A DNA stretch of 41,366 nucleotides from Takakia lepidozioides (Eukaryota; Streptophyta; Takakiopsida; Takakiales; Takakiaceae). The translations under genes and the position numbers were made by a program. The stretch covers positions 1-41,366 of the forward strand of contig JAKLZA010000103.1 in the NCBI GenBank assembly GCA_030704615.1. The letters are read 5' to 3'. The notes below the pieces were generated by a model, which ran no database searches, was not told the DNA's origin, and was given only the letters and a program-made list of their open reading frames with translations. Each line of letters starts with the position of its first letter. Within the stretch, counting starts at the first letter, position 1. This document shows positions 27,288-37,402 of the stretch, in pieces.

Positions 27288-28301
27288 TGATACGTCCCAG
27301 TGTAATATGAGATCAATCGAAATTTGTTTGATGGGCCAATGAGGCGTTCAGTTGTCATCTGGTTTTTGTTCATTGCGAGAAAAAAAAATCCTGCAATGCG
27401 TGCACGACTATTGCACCCATTGAACGGATGGGTTGAAGCCCATCTTTTGCCCGCATGTGGTGCTTGAACATATGTTCGGAGACACAATAGACGAATAAAT
27501 CATCTGCCTCCCCATCGACGCGCTCACCCCTCAAGCCATTCCAGAACTTAATTGAATTTAAATTAATTTTAAGCCAATAAATAGGTTCGCACTGCCTTTC
27601 GTTGGGGGTTTCTGGCACGCATCGATTTTGTTTTTGGTTCAATTTTGTTCTGCGGCTTCAAGCATCCCACTGCTACTCCCCCGCCAAAATTTGGACCAAT
27701 ACAAAATGCCCCCCAAAAAAAGTGTTCTCTTCGCTCACTATTGCATAACTCTTTATGAAGAGTGCATGAAGTAGAACGCAAAACAAGTCTGGAGTGCAAA
27801 ATAGGGAAGAAACTGTGGTTTTGGGTCCAAATGAATCTTGATCGCTCCAAATTTGGCACGCACGTTGCATATGGAGTCATTACATGCCCCATTCAAAAAC
27901 AGAATGAAAAAAAAATAAACATGAACACGCGAAACACAGTCCAACAGGTCCCAAAGTAATAGCAGATCCAACGGAATACATTCAACGGGTGAACGGATGG
28001 TTGCCCATCCAAATCATTTTTGTTTGCTTCCAAACTTTGCCAGTACGTTTGAGACATCCTCTCACAAGTCCCGGACTAATATGAGATCAATCGAAATTCA
28101 TTCGAAGGCTCAACGGCTGGTTGGCCATCGAAATGATTTTGGTTCGCTTTGAGACTTGGCCAGTATGTTCAATGTACCATGTAAGAGGCCCCAAAGTAAT
28201 ATGAGATCAATCGAAATTTGTTCAACGGGCCAACGGATGGTTGCCCATCCAAATGATTTTCGTTCGCTTTGAGACTTGGCCGGTGTGTTCAACGTGCCCT
28301 C
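27288..28301 (+). repeat. Satellite monomer, copy 28
   Basis: Unit of 1,014 bp. ATCGCTCCAAATTT lacks one C and the A-run before TAAACATG is one base longer. Confidence 0.97.
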
Positions 28302-29309
28302 TGATACGTCCCAGTGTAATATGAGATCAATCGAAATTTGTTTGATGGGCCAATGAGGCGTTCAGTTGTCATCTGGTTTTTGTTCATTGCGAGAAAAAAA
28401 ATCCTGCAATGCGTGCACGACTATTGCACCCATTGAACGGATGGGTTGAAGCCCATCTTTTGCCCGCATGTGGTGCTTGAACATATGTTCGGAGACACAA
28501 TAGACGAATAAATCATCTGCCTCCCCATCGACGCGCTCACCCCTCAAGCCATTCCAGAACTTAATTGAATTTAAATTAATTTTAAGCCAATAAATAGGTT
28601 CGCACTGCCTTTCGTTGGGGGTTTCTGGCACGCATCGATTTTGTTTTGGTTCAATTTGTTCTGCGGCTTCAAGCATCCCACTGCTACTCCCCCGCCAAAA
28701 TTTGGACCAATACAAAATGCCCCCCCAAAAAAGTGTTCTCTTCGCTCACTATTGCATAACTCTTTATGAAGAGTGCATGAAGTAGAACGCAAAACAAGTC
28801 TGGAGTGCAAAATAGGGAAGAAACTGTGGTTTTGGGTCCAAATGAATCTTGATCGCTCCCAAATTTGGCACGCACGTTGCATATGGAGTCATTACATGCC
28901 CCATTCAAAAACAGAATGAAAAAAATAAACATGAACACGCGAAACACAGTCCAACAGGTCCCAAAGTAATAGCAGATCCAACGGAATACATTCAACGGGT
29001 GAACGGATGGTTGCCCATCCAAATCATTTTGTTTGCTTCCAAACTTTGCCAGTACGTTTGAGACATCCTCTCACAAGTCCCGGACTAATATGAGATCAAT
29101 CGAAATTCATTCGAAGGCTCAACGGCTGGTTGGCCATCGAAATGATTTGGTTCGCTTTGAGACTTGGCCAGTATGTTCAATGTACCATGTAAGAGGCCCC
29201 AAAGTAATATGAGATCAATCGAAATTTGTTCAACGGGCCAACGGATGGTTGCCCATCCAAATGATTTTCGTTCGCTTTGAGACTTGGCCGGTGTGTTCAA
29301 CGTGCCCTC
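28302..29309 (+). repeat. Satellite monomer, copy 29
   Basis: Unit of 1,008 bp. It shares the CCCCCCCAAAAAAG variant with copy 27. Losses in GTTTTGG, CAATTTGTTC, CATTTTGTTTG and ATGATTTGGTTC. Confidence 0.97.
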
Positions 29310-30322
29310 TGATACGTCCCAGTGTAATATGAGATCAATCGAAATTTGTTTGATGGGCCAATGAGGCGTTCAGTTGTCATCTGGTTTTTGTTCATTGCGA
29401 GAAAAAAAAATCCTGCAATGCGTGCACGACTATTGCACCCATTGAACGGATGGGTTGAAGCCCATCTTTTGCCCGCATGTGGTGCTTGAACATATGTTCG
29501 GAGACACAATAGACGAATAAATCATCTGCCTCCCCATCGACGCGCTCACCCCTCAAGCCATTCCAGAACTTAATTGAATTTAAATTAATTTTAAGCCAAT
29601 AAATAGGTTCGCACTGCCTTTCGTTGGGGGTTTCTGGCACGCATCGATTTTGTTTTTGGTTCAATTTTGTTCTGCGGCTTCAAGCATCCCACTGCTACTC
29701 CCCCGCCAAAATTTGGACCAATACAAAATGCCCCCCAAAAAAAGTGTTCTCTTCGCTCACTATTGCATAACTCTTTATGAAGAGTGCATGAAGTAGAACG
29801 CAAAACAAGTCTGGAGTGCAAAATAGGGAAGAAACTGTGGTTTGGGTCCAAATGAATCTTGATCGCTCCCAAATTTGGCACGCACGTTGCATATGGAGTC
29901 ATTACATGCCCCATTCAAAAACAGAATGAAAAAAAATAAACATGAACACGCGAAACACAGTCCAACAGGTCCCAAAGTAATAGCAGATCCAACGGAATAC
30001 ATTCAACGGGTGAACGGATGGTTGCCCATCCAAATCATTTTTGTTTGCTTCCAAACTTTGCCAGTACGTTTGAGACATCCTCTCACAAGTCCCGGACTAA
30101 TATGAGATCAATCGAAATTCATTCGAAGGCTCAACGGCTGGTTGGCCATCGAAATGATTTTGGTTCGCTTTGAGACTTGGCCAGTATGTTCAATGTACCA
30201 TGTAAGAGGCCCCAAAGTAATATGAGATCAATCGAAATTTGTTCAACGGGCCAACGGATGGTTGCCCATCCAAATGATTTTCGTTCGCTTTGAGACTTGG
30301 CCGGTGTGTTCAACGTGCCCTC
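29310..30322 (+). repeat. Satellite monomer, copy 30
   Basis: Unit of 1,013 bp. One T missing in GTGGTTTGGGTCC; otherwise consensus. Confidence 0.97.
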
Positions 30323-30426
30323 TGATACGTCCCAGTGTAATATGAGATCAATCGAAATTTGTTTGATGGGCCAATGAGGCGTTCAGTTGTCATCTGGTTT
30401 TTGTTCATTGCGAGAAAAAAAAATCC

Positions 30427-30450
30427 TGCAATGCGTGCACGACTATTGCA
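30427..30450. repeat. Inverted repeat TGCAAT/ATTGCA (reference copy)
   Basis: Perfect 6-bp arms TGCAAT and ATTGCA flank a 12-nt spacer that itself contains the palindrome GTGCAC. It is present at the same place in nearly every monomer. Confidence 0.6.
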
Positions 30451-30461
30451 CCCATTGAACG

Positions 30462-30479
30462 GATGGGTTGAAGCCCATC
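30462..30479. repeat. Hairpin GATGGG-TTGAAG-CCCATC (reference copy)
   Basis: Perfect 6-bp stem with a 6-nt loop. It resembles the GGATGG/CCATCC stems of sub-repeats D and B and may be a remnant of a further, highly diverged sub-repeat. The stem is broken in copy 1. Confidence 0.6.
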
Positions 30480-30581
30480 TTTTGCCCGCATGTGGTGCTT
30501 GAACATATGTTCGGAGACACAATAGACGAATAAATCATCTGCCTCCCCATCGACGCGCTCACCCCTCAAGCCATTCCAGAA

Positions 30582-30608
30582 CTTAATTGAATTTAAATTA
30601 ATTTTAAG
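30582..30608. repeat. AT-rich quasi-palindrome (reference copy)
   Basis: An imperfect palindrome centred on TTTAAA (core AATTTAAATT). Nine of thirteen outward positions pair. It is the most AT-rich segment of the monomer and the easiest to melt. Copy 38 has a 6-bp duplication here. Confidence 0.5.
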
Positions 30609-30781
30609 CCAATAAATAGGTTCGCACTGCCTTTCGTTGGGGGTTTCTGGCACGCATCGATTTTGTTTTGGTTCAATTTTGTTCTGCGGCTTCAAGCATC
30701 CCACTGCTACTCCCCCGCCAAAATTTGGACCAATACAAAATGCCCCCCAAAAAAAGTGTTCTCTTCGCTCACTATTGCATA

Positions 30782-30797
30782 ACTCTTTATGAAGAGT
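30782..30797. repeat. Hairpin ACTCTT-TATG-AAGAGT (reference copy)
   Basis: Perfect 6-bp stem with a 4-nt loop. Copies 20, 21 and 25 shorten it by one T and copy 23 substitutes a loop base. In those copies the stem arms themselves remain pairable. Confidence 0.6.
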
Positions 30798-30991
30798 GCA
30801 TGAAGTAGAACGCAAAACAAGTCTGGAGTGCAAAATAGGGAAGAAACTGTGGTTTTGGGTCCAAATGAATCTTGATCGCTCCCAAATTTGGCACGCACGT
30901 TGCATATGGAGTCATTACATGCCCCATTCAAAAACAGAATGAAAAAAAATAAACATGAACACGCGAAACACAGTCCAACAGGTCCCAAAGT

Positions 30992-31111
30992 AATAGCAGA
31001 TCCAACGGAATACATTCAACGGGTGAACGGATGGTTGCCCATCCAAATCATTTTTGTTTGCTTCCAAACTTTGCCAGTACGTTTGAGACATCCTCTCACA
31101 AGTCCCGGACT
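30992..31111 (+). repeat. 120-bp sub-repeat D (reference copy)
   Basis: Begins AATAGCAGATCCAACGGAAT. It aligns along its full length with A and B: the AACGGATGG-TTGC-CCATCC core, then a T-run with GTTYGCTT, TTTGCCAGTA and GTTTGAGACAT. It is the most diverged of the three full sub-repeats. The hairpin GGATGG-TTGC-CCATCC lies at 31029-31044. Confidence 0.85.
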
Positions 31112-31231
31112 AATATGAGATCAATCGAAATTCATTCGAAGGCTCAACGGCTGGTTGGCCATCGAAATGATTTTGGTTCGCTTTGAGACTTGGCCAGTAT
31201 GTTCAATGTACCATGTAAGAGGCCCCAAAGT
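31112..31231 (+). repeat. 120-bp sub-repeat A (reference copy)
   Basis: Begins AATATGAGATCAATCGAAAT exactly 120 bp after D. It shares TTCGCTTTGAGACTTGGCC with B. The hairpin is degraded: the left arm is GGCTGG and the right arm CCATCG, so only a short TGG/CCA stem remains at 31152-31161. Confidence 0.9.
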
Positions 31232-31351
31232 AATATGAGATCAATCGAAATTTGTTCAACGGGCCAACGGATGGTTGCCCATCCAAATGATTTTCGTTCG
31301 CTTTGAGACTTGGCCGGTGTGTTCAACGTGCCCTCTGATACGTCCCAGTGT
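31232..31351 (+). repeat. 120-bp sub-repeat B (reference copy)
   Basis: Starts with the same 20 bases as A, 120 bp later, and contains CAACGGGCCAACGGATGG followed by TTGC and CCATCC (perfect hairpin at 31269-31284). Its block order is the one that best matches the 96-bp minisatellite at the right end of the array. Confidence 0.9.
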
Positions 31352-32346
31352 AATATGAGATCAATCGAAATTTGTTTGATGGGCCAATGAGGCGTTCAGT
31401 TGTCATCTGGTTTTTGTTCATTGCGAGAAAAAAAATCCTGCAATGCGTGCACGACTATTGCACCCATTGAACGGATGGGTTGAAGCCCATCTTTTGCCCG
31501 CATGTGGTGCTTGAACATATGTTCGGAGACACAATAGACGAATAAATCATCTGCCTCCCCATCGACGCGCTCACCCCTCAAGCCATTCCAGAACTTAATT
31601 GAATTTAAATTAATTTTAAGCCAATAAATAGGTTCGCACTGCCTTTCGTTGGGGGTTTCTGGCACGCATCGATTTTGTTTTTGGTTCAATTTTGTTCTGC
31701 GGCTTCAAGCATCCCACTGCTACTCCCCCGCCAAAATTTGGACCAATACAAAATGCCCCCCAAAAAAAGTGTTCTCTTCGCTCACTATTGCATAACTCTT
31801 TATGAAGAGTGCATGAAGTAGAACGCAAAACAAGTCTGGAGTGCAAAATAGGGAAGAAACTGTGGTTTTGGGTCCAAATGAATCTTGATCGCTCCCAAAT
31901 TGGCACGCACGTTGCATATGGAGTCATTACATGCCCCATTCAAAAACAGAATGAAAAAAAATAAACATGAACACGCGAAACACAGTCCAACAGGTCCCAA
32001 AGTAATAGCAGATCCAACGGAATACATTCAACGGGTGAACGGATGGTTGCCCATCCAAATCATTTTGTTTGCTTCCAAACTTTGCCAGTACGTTTGAGAC
32101 ATCCTCTCACAAGTCCCGGACTAATATGAGATCAATCGAAATTCATTCGAAGGCTCAACGGCTGGTTGGCCATCGAAATGATTTTGGTTCGCTTTGAGAC
32201 TTGGCCAGTATGTTCAATGTACCATGTAAGAGGCCCCAAAGTAATATGAGATCAATCGAAATTTGTTCAACGGGCCAACGGATGGTTGCCCATCCAAATG
32301 ATTTTCGTTCGCTTTGAGACTTGGCCGGTGTGTTCAACGTGCCCTC
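31336..32346 (+). repeat. Satellite monomer, copy 32
   Basis: Unit of 1,011 bp. One-base losses in the A-run (eight), CCCAAATTGGC and CATTTTGTTTG. Confidence 0.97.
31352..31437 (+). repeat. Sub-repeat C, partial (start of following monomer)
   Basis: Begins with the same AATATGAGATCAATCGAAAT 120 bp after B, then diverges. GGGCCAATGAGGCG corresponds to GGGCCAACGGATGG and TTTTTGTTCATTGCGAGA to the TTTTCGTTCGCTTTGAGA of B. The hairpin stem is lost, and the similarity fades at the A-run. Confidence 0.75.
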
Positions 32347-33358
32347 TGATACGTCCCAGTGTAATATGAGATCAATCGAAATTTGTTTGATGGGCCAATG
32401 AGGCGTTCAGTTGTCATCTGGTTTTTGTTCATTGCGAGAAAAAAAAATCCTGCAATGCGTGCACGACTATTGCACCCATTGAACGGATGGGTTGAAGCCC
32501 ATCTTTTGCCCGCATGTGGTGCTTGAACATATGTTCGGAGACACAATAGACGAATAAATCATCTGCCTCCCCATCGACGCGCTCACCCCTCAAGCCATTC
32601 CAGAACTTAATTGAATTTAAATTAATTTTAAGCCAATAAATAGGTTCGCACTGCCTTTCGTTGGGGGTTTCTGGCACGCATCGATTTTGTTTTTGGTTCA
32701 ATTTTGTTCTGCGGCTTCAAGCATCCCACTGCTACTCCCCGCCAAAATTTGGACCAATACAAAATGCCCCCCAAAAAAAGTGTTCTCTTCGCTCACTATT
32801 GCATAACTCTTTATGAAGAGTGCATGAAGTAGAACGCAAAACAAGTCTGGAGTGCAAAATAGGGAGAAACTGTGGTTTTGGGTCCAAATGAATCTTGATC
32901 GCTCCCAAATTTGGCACGCACGTTGCATATGGAGTCATTACATGCCCCATTCAAAAACAGAATGAAAAAAAATAAACATGAACACGCGAAACACAGTCCA
33001 ACAGGTCCCAAAGTAATAGCAGATCCAACGGAATACATTCAACGGGTGAACGGATGGTTGCCCATCCAAATCATTTTTGTTTGCTTCCAAACTTTGCCAG
33101 TACGTTTGAGACATCCTCTCACAAGTCCCGGACTAATATGAGATCAATCGAAATTCATTCGAAGGCTCAACGGCTGGTTGGCCATCGAAATGATTTTGGT
33201 TCGCTTTGAGACTTGGCCAGTATGTTCAATGTACCATGTAAGAGGCCCCAAAGTAATATGAGATCAATCGAAATTTGTTCAACGGGCCAACGGATGGTTG
33301 CCCATCCAAATGATTTTCGTTCGCTTTGAGACTTGGCCGGTGTGTTCAACGTGCCCTC
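32347..33358 (+). repeat. Satellite monomer, copy 33
   Basis: Unit of 1,012 bp. CTCCCCGCC and AGGGAGAAACTG are each one base short. Confidence 0.97.
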
Positions 33359-34376
33359 TGATACGTCCCAGTGTAATATGAGATCAATCGAAATTTGTTT
33401 GATGGGCCAATGAGGCGTTCAGTTGTCATCTGGTTTTTGTTCATTGCGAGAAAAAAAAATCCTGCAATGCGTGCACGACTATTGCACCCATTGAACGGAT
33501 GGGTTGAAGCCCATCTTTTGCCCGCATGTGTGTGCTTGAACATATGTTCGGAGACACAATAGACGAATAAATCATCTGCCTCCCCATCGACGCGCTCACC
33601 CCTCAAGCCATTCCAGAACTTAATTGAATTTAAATTAATTTTAAGCCAATAAATAGGTTCGCACTGCCTTTCGTTGGGGGTTTCTGGCACGCATCGATTT
33701 TGTTTTTGGTTCAATTTTGTTCTGCGGCTTCAAGCATCCCACTGCTACTCCCCCGCCAAAATTTGGACCAATACAAAATGCCCCCCAAAAAAAGTGTCTC
33801 TCTTCGCTCACTATTGCATAACTCTTTATGAAGAGTGCATGAAGTAGAACGCAAAACAAGTCTGGAGTGCAAAATAGGGAAGGAAGAAACTGTGGTTTTG
33901 GGTCCAAATGAATCTTGATCGCTCCCAAATTTGGCACGCACGTTGCATATGGAGTCATTACATGCCCCATTCAAAAACAGAATGAAAAAAAATAAACATG
34001 AACACGCGAAACACAGTCCAACAGGTCCCAAAGTAATAGCAGATCCAACGGAATACATTCAACGGGTGAACGGATGGTTGCCCATCCAAATCATTTTGTT
34101 TGCTTCCAAACTTTGCCAGTACGTTTGAGACATCCTCTCACAAGTCCCGGACTAATATGAGATCAATCGAAATTCATTCGAAGGCTCAACGGCTGGTTGG
34201 CCATCGAAATGATTTTGGTTCGCTTTGAGACTTGGCCAGTATGTTCAATGTACCATGTAAGAGGCCCCAAAGTAATATGAGATCAATCGAAATTGTTCAA
34301 CGGGCCAACGGATGGTTGCCCATCCAAATGATTTTCGTTCGCTTTGAGACTTGGCCGGTGTGTTCAACGTGCCCTC
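33359..34376 (+). repeat. Satellite monomer, copy 34
   Basis: Unit of 1,018 bp. Short gains: CATGTGTGTGCTTG, AGTGTCTCTCTTCGC and a GGAA duplication in AGGGAAGGAAGAAAC. CATTTTGTTTG and CGAAATTGTTC are one base short. Confidence 0.97.
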
Positions 34377-35388
34377 TGATACGTCCCAGTGTAATATGAG
34401 ATCAATCGAAATTTGTTTGATGGGCCAATGAGGCGTTCAGTTGTCATCTGGTTTTTGTTCATTGCGAGAAAAAAAATCCTGCAATGCGTGCACGACTATT
34501 GCACCCATTGAACGGATGGGTTGAAGCCCATCTTTTGCCCGCATGTGGTGCTTGAACATATGTTCGGAGACACAATAGACGAATAAATCATCTGCCTCCC
34601 CATCGACGCGCTCACCCCTCAAGCCATTCCAGACTTAATTGAATTTAAATTAATTTTAAGCCAATAAATAGGTTCGCACTGCCTTTCGTTGGGGGTTTCT
34701 GGCACGCATCGATTTTGTTTTTGGTTCAATTTTGTTCTGCGGCTTCAAGCATCCCACTGCTACTCCCCCGCCAAAATTTGGACCAATACAAAATGCCCCC
34801 CAAAAAAAGTGTTCTCTTCGCTCACTATTGCATAACTCTTTATGAAGAGTGCATGAAGTAGAGAACGCAAAACAAGTCTGGAGTGCAAAATAGGGAAGAA
34901 ACTGTGGTTTTGGGTCCAAATGAATCTTGATCGCTCCCAAATTTGGCACGCACGTTGCATATGGAGTCATTACATGCCCCATTCAAAAACAGAATGAAAA
35001 AAAAAAAACATGAACACGCGAAACACAGTCCAACAGGTCCAAAGTAATAGCAGATCCAACGGAATACATTCAACGGGTGAACGGATGGTTGCCCATCCAA
35101 ATCATTTTGTTTGCTTCCAAACTTTGCCAGTACGTTTGAGACATCCTCTCACAAGTCCCGGACTAATATGAGATCAATCGAAATTCATTCGAAGGCTCAA
35201 CGGCTGGTTGGCCATCGAAATGATTTTGGTTCGCTTTGAGACTTGGCCAGTATGTTCAATGTACCATGTAAGAGGCCCCAAAGTAATATGAGATCAATCG
35301 AAATTTGTTCAACGGGCCAACGGATGGTTGCCCATCCAAATGATTTTCGTTCGCTTTGAGACTTGGCCGGTGTGTTCAACGTGCCCTC
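34377..35388 (+). repeat. Satellite monomer, copy 35
   Basis: Unit of 1,012 bp. AGTAGAGAACGC has a 2-bp GA gain. The A-run before ACATG is long and has lost its T, CCAGACTTAATTG lacks an A, and AGGTCCAAAG lacks a C. Confidence 0.97.
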
Positions 35389-36399
35389 TGATACGTCCCA
35401 GTGTAATATGAGATCAATCGAAATTTGTTTGATGGGCCAATGAGGCGTTCAGTTGTCATCTGGTTTTTGTTCATTGCGAGAAAAAAAAATCCTGCAATGC
35501 GTGCACGACTATTGCACCCATTGAACGGATGGGTTGAAGCCCATCTTTTGCCCGCATGTGGTGCTTGAACATATGTTCGGAGACACAATAGACGAATAAA
35601 TCATCTGCCTCCCCATCGACGCGCTCACCCCTCAAGCCATTCCAGAACTTAATTGAATTTAAATTAATTTTAAGCCAATAAATAGGTTCGCACTGCCTTT
35701 CGTTGGGGTTTCTGGCACGCATCGATTTTGTTTTGGTTCAATTTTGTTCTGCGGCTTCAAGCATCCCACTGCTACTCCCCCGCCAAAATTTGGACCAATA
35801 CAAAATGCCCCCCAAAAAAGTGTTCTCTTCGCTCACTATTGCATAACTCTTTATGAAGAGTGCATGAAGTAGAACGCAAAACAAGTCTGGAGTGCAAAAT
35901 AGGGAAGAAACTGTGGTTTTGGGTCCAAATGAATCTTGATCGCTCCCAAATTTGGCACGCACGTTGCATATGGAGTCATTACATGCCCCATTCAAAAACA
36001 GAATGAAAAAAAATAAACATGAACACGCGAAACACAGTCCAACAGGTCCCAAAGTAATAGCAGATCCAACGGAATACATTCAACGGGTGAACGGATGGTT
36101 GCCCATCCAAATCATTTTTGTTTGCTTCCAAACTTTGCCAGTACGTTTGAGACATCCTCTCACAAGTCCCGGACTAATATGAGATCAATCGAAATTCATT
36201 CGAAGGCTCAACGGCTGGTTGGCCATCGAAATGATTTTGGTTCGCTTTGAGACTTGGCCAGTATGTTCAATGTACCATGTAAGAGGCCCCAAAGTAATAT
36301 GAGATCAATCGAAATTTGTTCAACGGGCCAACGGATGGTTGCCCATCCAAATGATTTTCGTTCGCTTTGAGACTTGGCCGGTGTGTTCAACGTGCCCTC
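35389..36399 (+). repeat. Satellite monomer, copy 36
   Basis: Unit of 1,011 bp. One-base losses in GTTGGGGTTTC, GTTTTGG and CCCAAAAAAGTG. It is the last copy before the edge decay begins. Confidence 0.97.
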
Positions 36400-37402
36400 T
36401 GATACGTCCCAGTGTAATATGAGATCAATCGAAATTTGTTTGATGGGCCAATGAGGCGTTCAGTTGTCATCTGGTTTTGTTCATTGCGAGAAAAAAAAAT
36501 CCTGCAATGCGTGCACGACTATTGCACCCATTGAACGGATGGGTTGAAGCCATCTTTTGCCCGCATGTGGTGCTTGAACATATGTTCGGAGACACAATAG
36601 ACGAATAAATCATCTGCCTCCCCATCGACGCGCTCACCCCTCAAGCCATTCCAGAACTTAATTGAATTTAAATTAATTTTAAGCCAATAAATAGGTTCGC
36701 ACTGCCTTTCGTTGGGGGTTTCTGGCACGCATCGATTTTGTTTTTGGTTCAATTTTGTTCTGCGGCTTCAAGCATCCCACTGCTACTCCCCCGCCAAAAT
36801 TTGGACCAATACAAAATGCCCCCAAAAAAAGTGTTCTCTTCGCTCACTATGCATAACTCTTTATGAAGAGTGCATGAAGTAGAACGCAAAACAAGTCTGG
36901 AGTGCAAAATAGGGAAGAAACTGTGGTTTTGGGTCCAAATGAATCTTGATCGCTCCCAAATTTGGCACGCGTTGCATATGGAGTCATACATGCCCCATTC
37001 AAAACAGAATGAAAAAAAATAAACATGAACACGCGAAACACAGTCCAACAGGTCCCAAAGTAATAGCAGATCCAACGGAATACATTCAACGGGTGAACGG
37101 ATGGTTGCCCATCCAAATCATTTTTGTTTGCTTCCAAACTTTGCCAGTACGTTTGAGACATCCTCTCACAAGTCCCGGACTAATATGAGATCAATCGAAA
37201 TTCATTCGAAGGCTCAACGGCTGGTGGCCATCGAAATGATTTTGGTTCGCTTTGAGACTTGGCCAGTATGTTCAATGTACCATGTAAGAGGCCCCAAAGT
37301 AATATGAGATCAATCGAAATTTGTTCAAGGGCCAACGGATGGTTGCCCATCCAAATGATTTTCGTTCGCTTTGAGACTTGGCCGGTGTTTCAACGTGCCC
37401 TC
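36400..37402 (+). repeat. Satellite monomer, copy 37 (decay begins)
   Basis: Unit of 1,003 bp, the shortest full copy. About a dozen losses, several outside homopolymers: GGCACGCGTTGC (two bases lost), CTCACTATGCAT, GAGTCATACATG, CTGGTGGCC, TTCAAGGGCC and CCGGTGTTTC. Confidence 0.96.

Larger units (their letters stand above)
30323..31335 (+). repeat. Satellite monomer, copy 31 (reference copy)
   Basis: Unit of 1,013 bp, used here as the reference for the internal structure. The first ~265 bp hold the end of the sub-repeat block (C) and a GATGGG/CCCATC hairpin. The middle ~400 bp has no internal repetition I can see: it contains an AT-rich quasi-palindrome, a C-run/A-run and an ACTCTT/AAGAGT hairpin. 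The last ~345 bp are sub-repeats D, A and B. The only run-length variant is GATTTTGTTTTGG. Confidence 0.97.

Noticed and set aside
30619-30632. RNA polymerase III B-box-like GGTTCG in GGTTCGCACTGCC, and again in sub-repeat A (GGTTCGCTTTGAG).
   Set aside because: The rest of the B box (ANNCC) does not match, and no A box sits at a suitable distance, so a tRNA-derived SINE or Pol III gene is not supported.
30640-30656. CENP-B-box-like TTTCGTTGG in the monomer.
   Set aside because: Only the first half of the box matches. The essential later A and CGGG positions are absent, and the box is characterised in mammals.
2019-36399. Higher-order repeat structure (for example dimers or trimers of monomers).
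   Set aside because: Run-length variants such as A8 versus A9 after GCGAG show no regular period across copies, and most may be sequencing noise.
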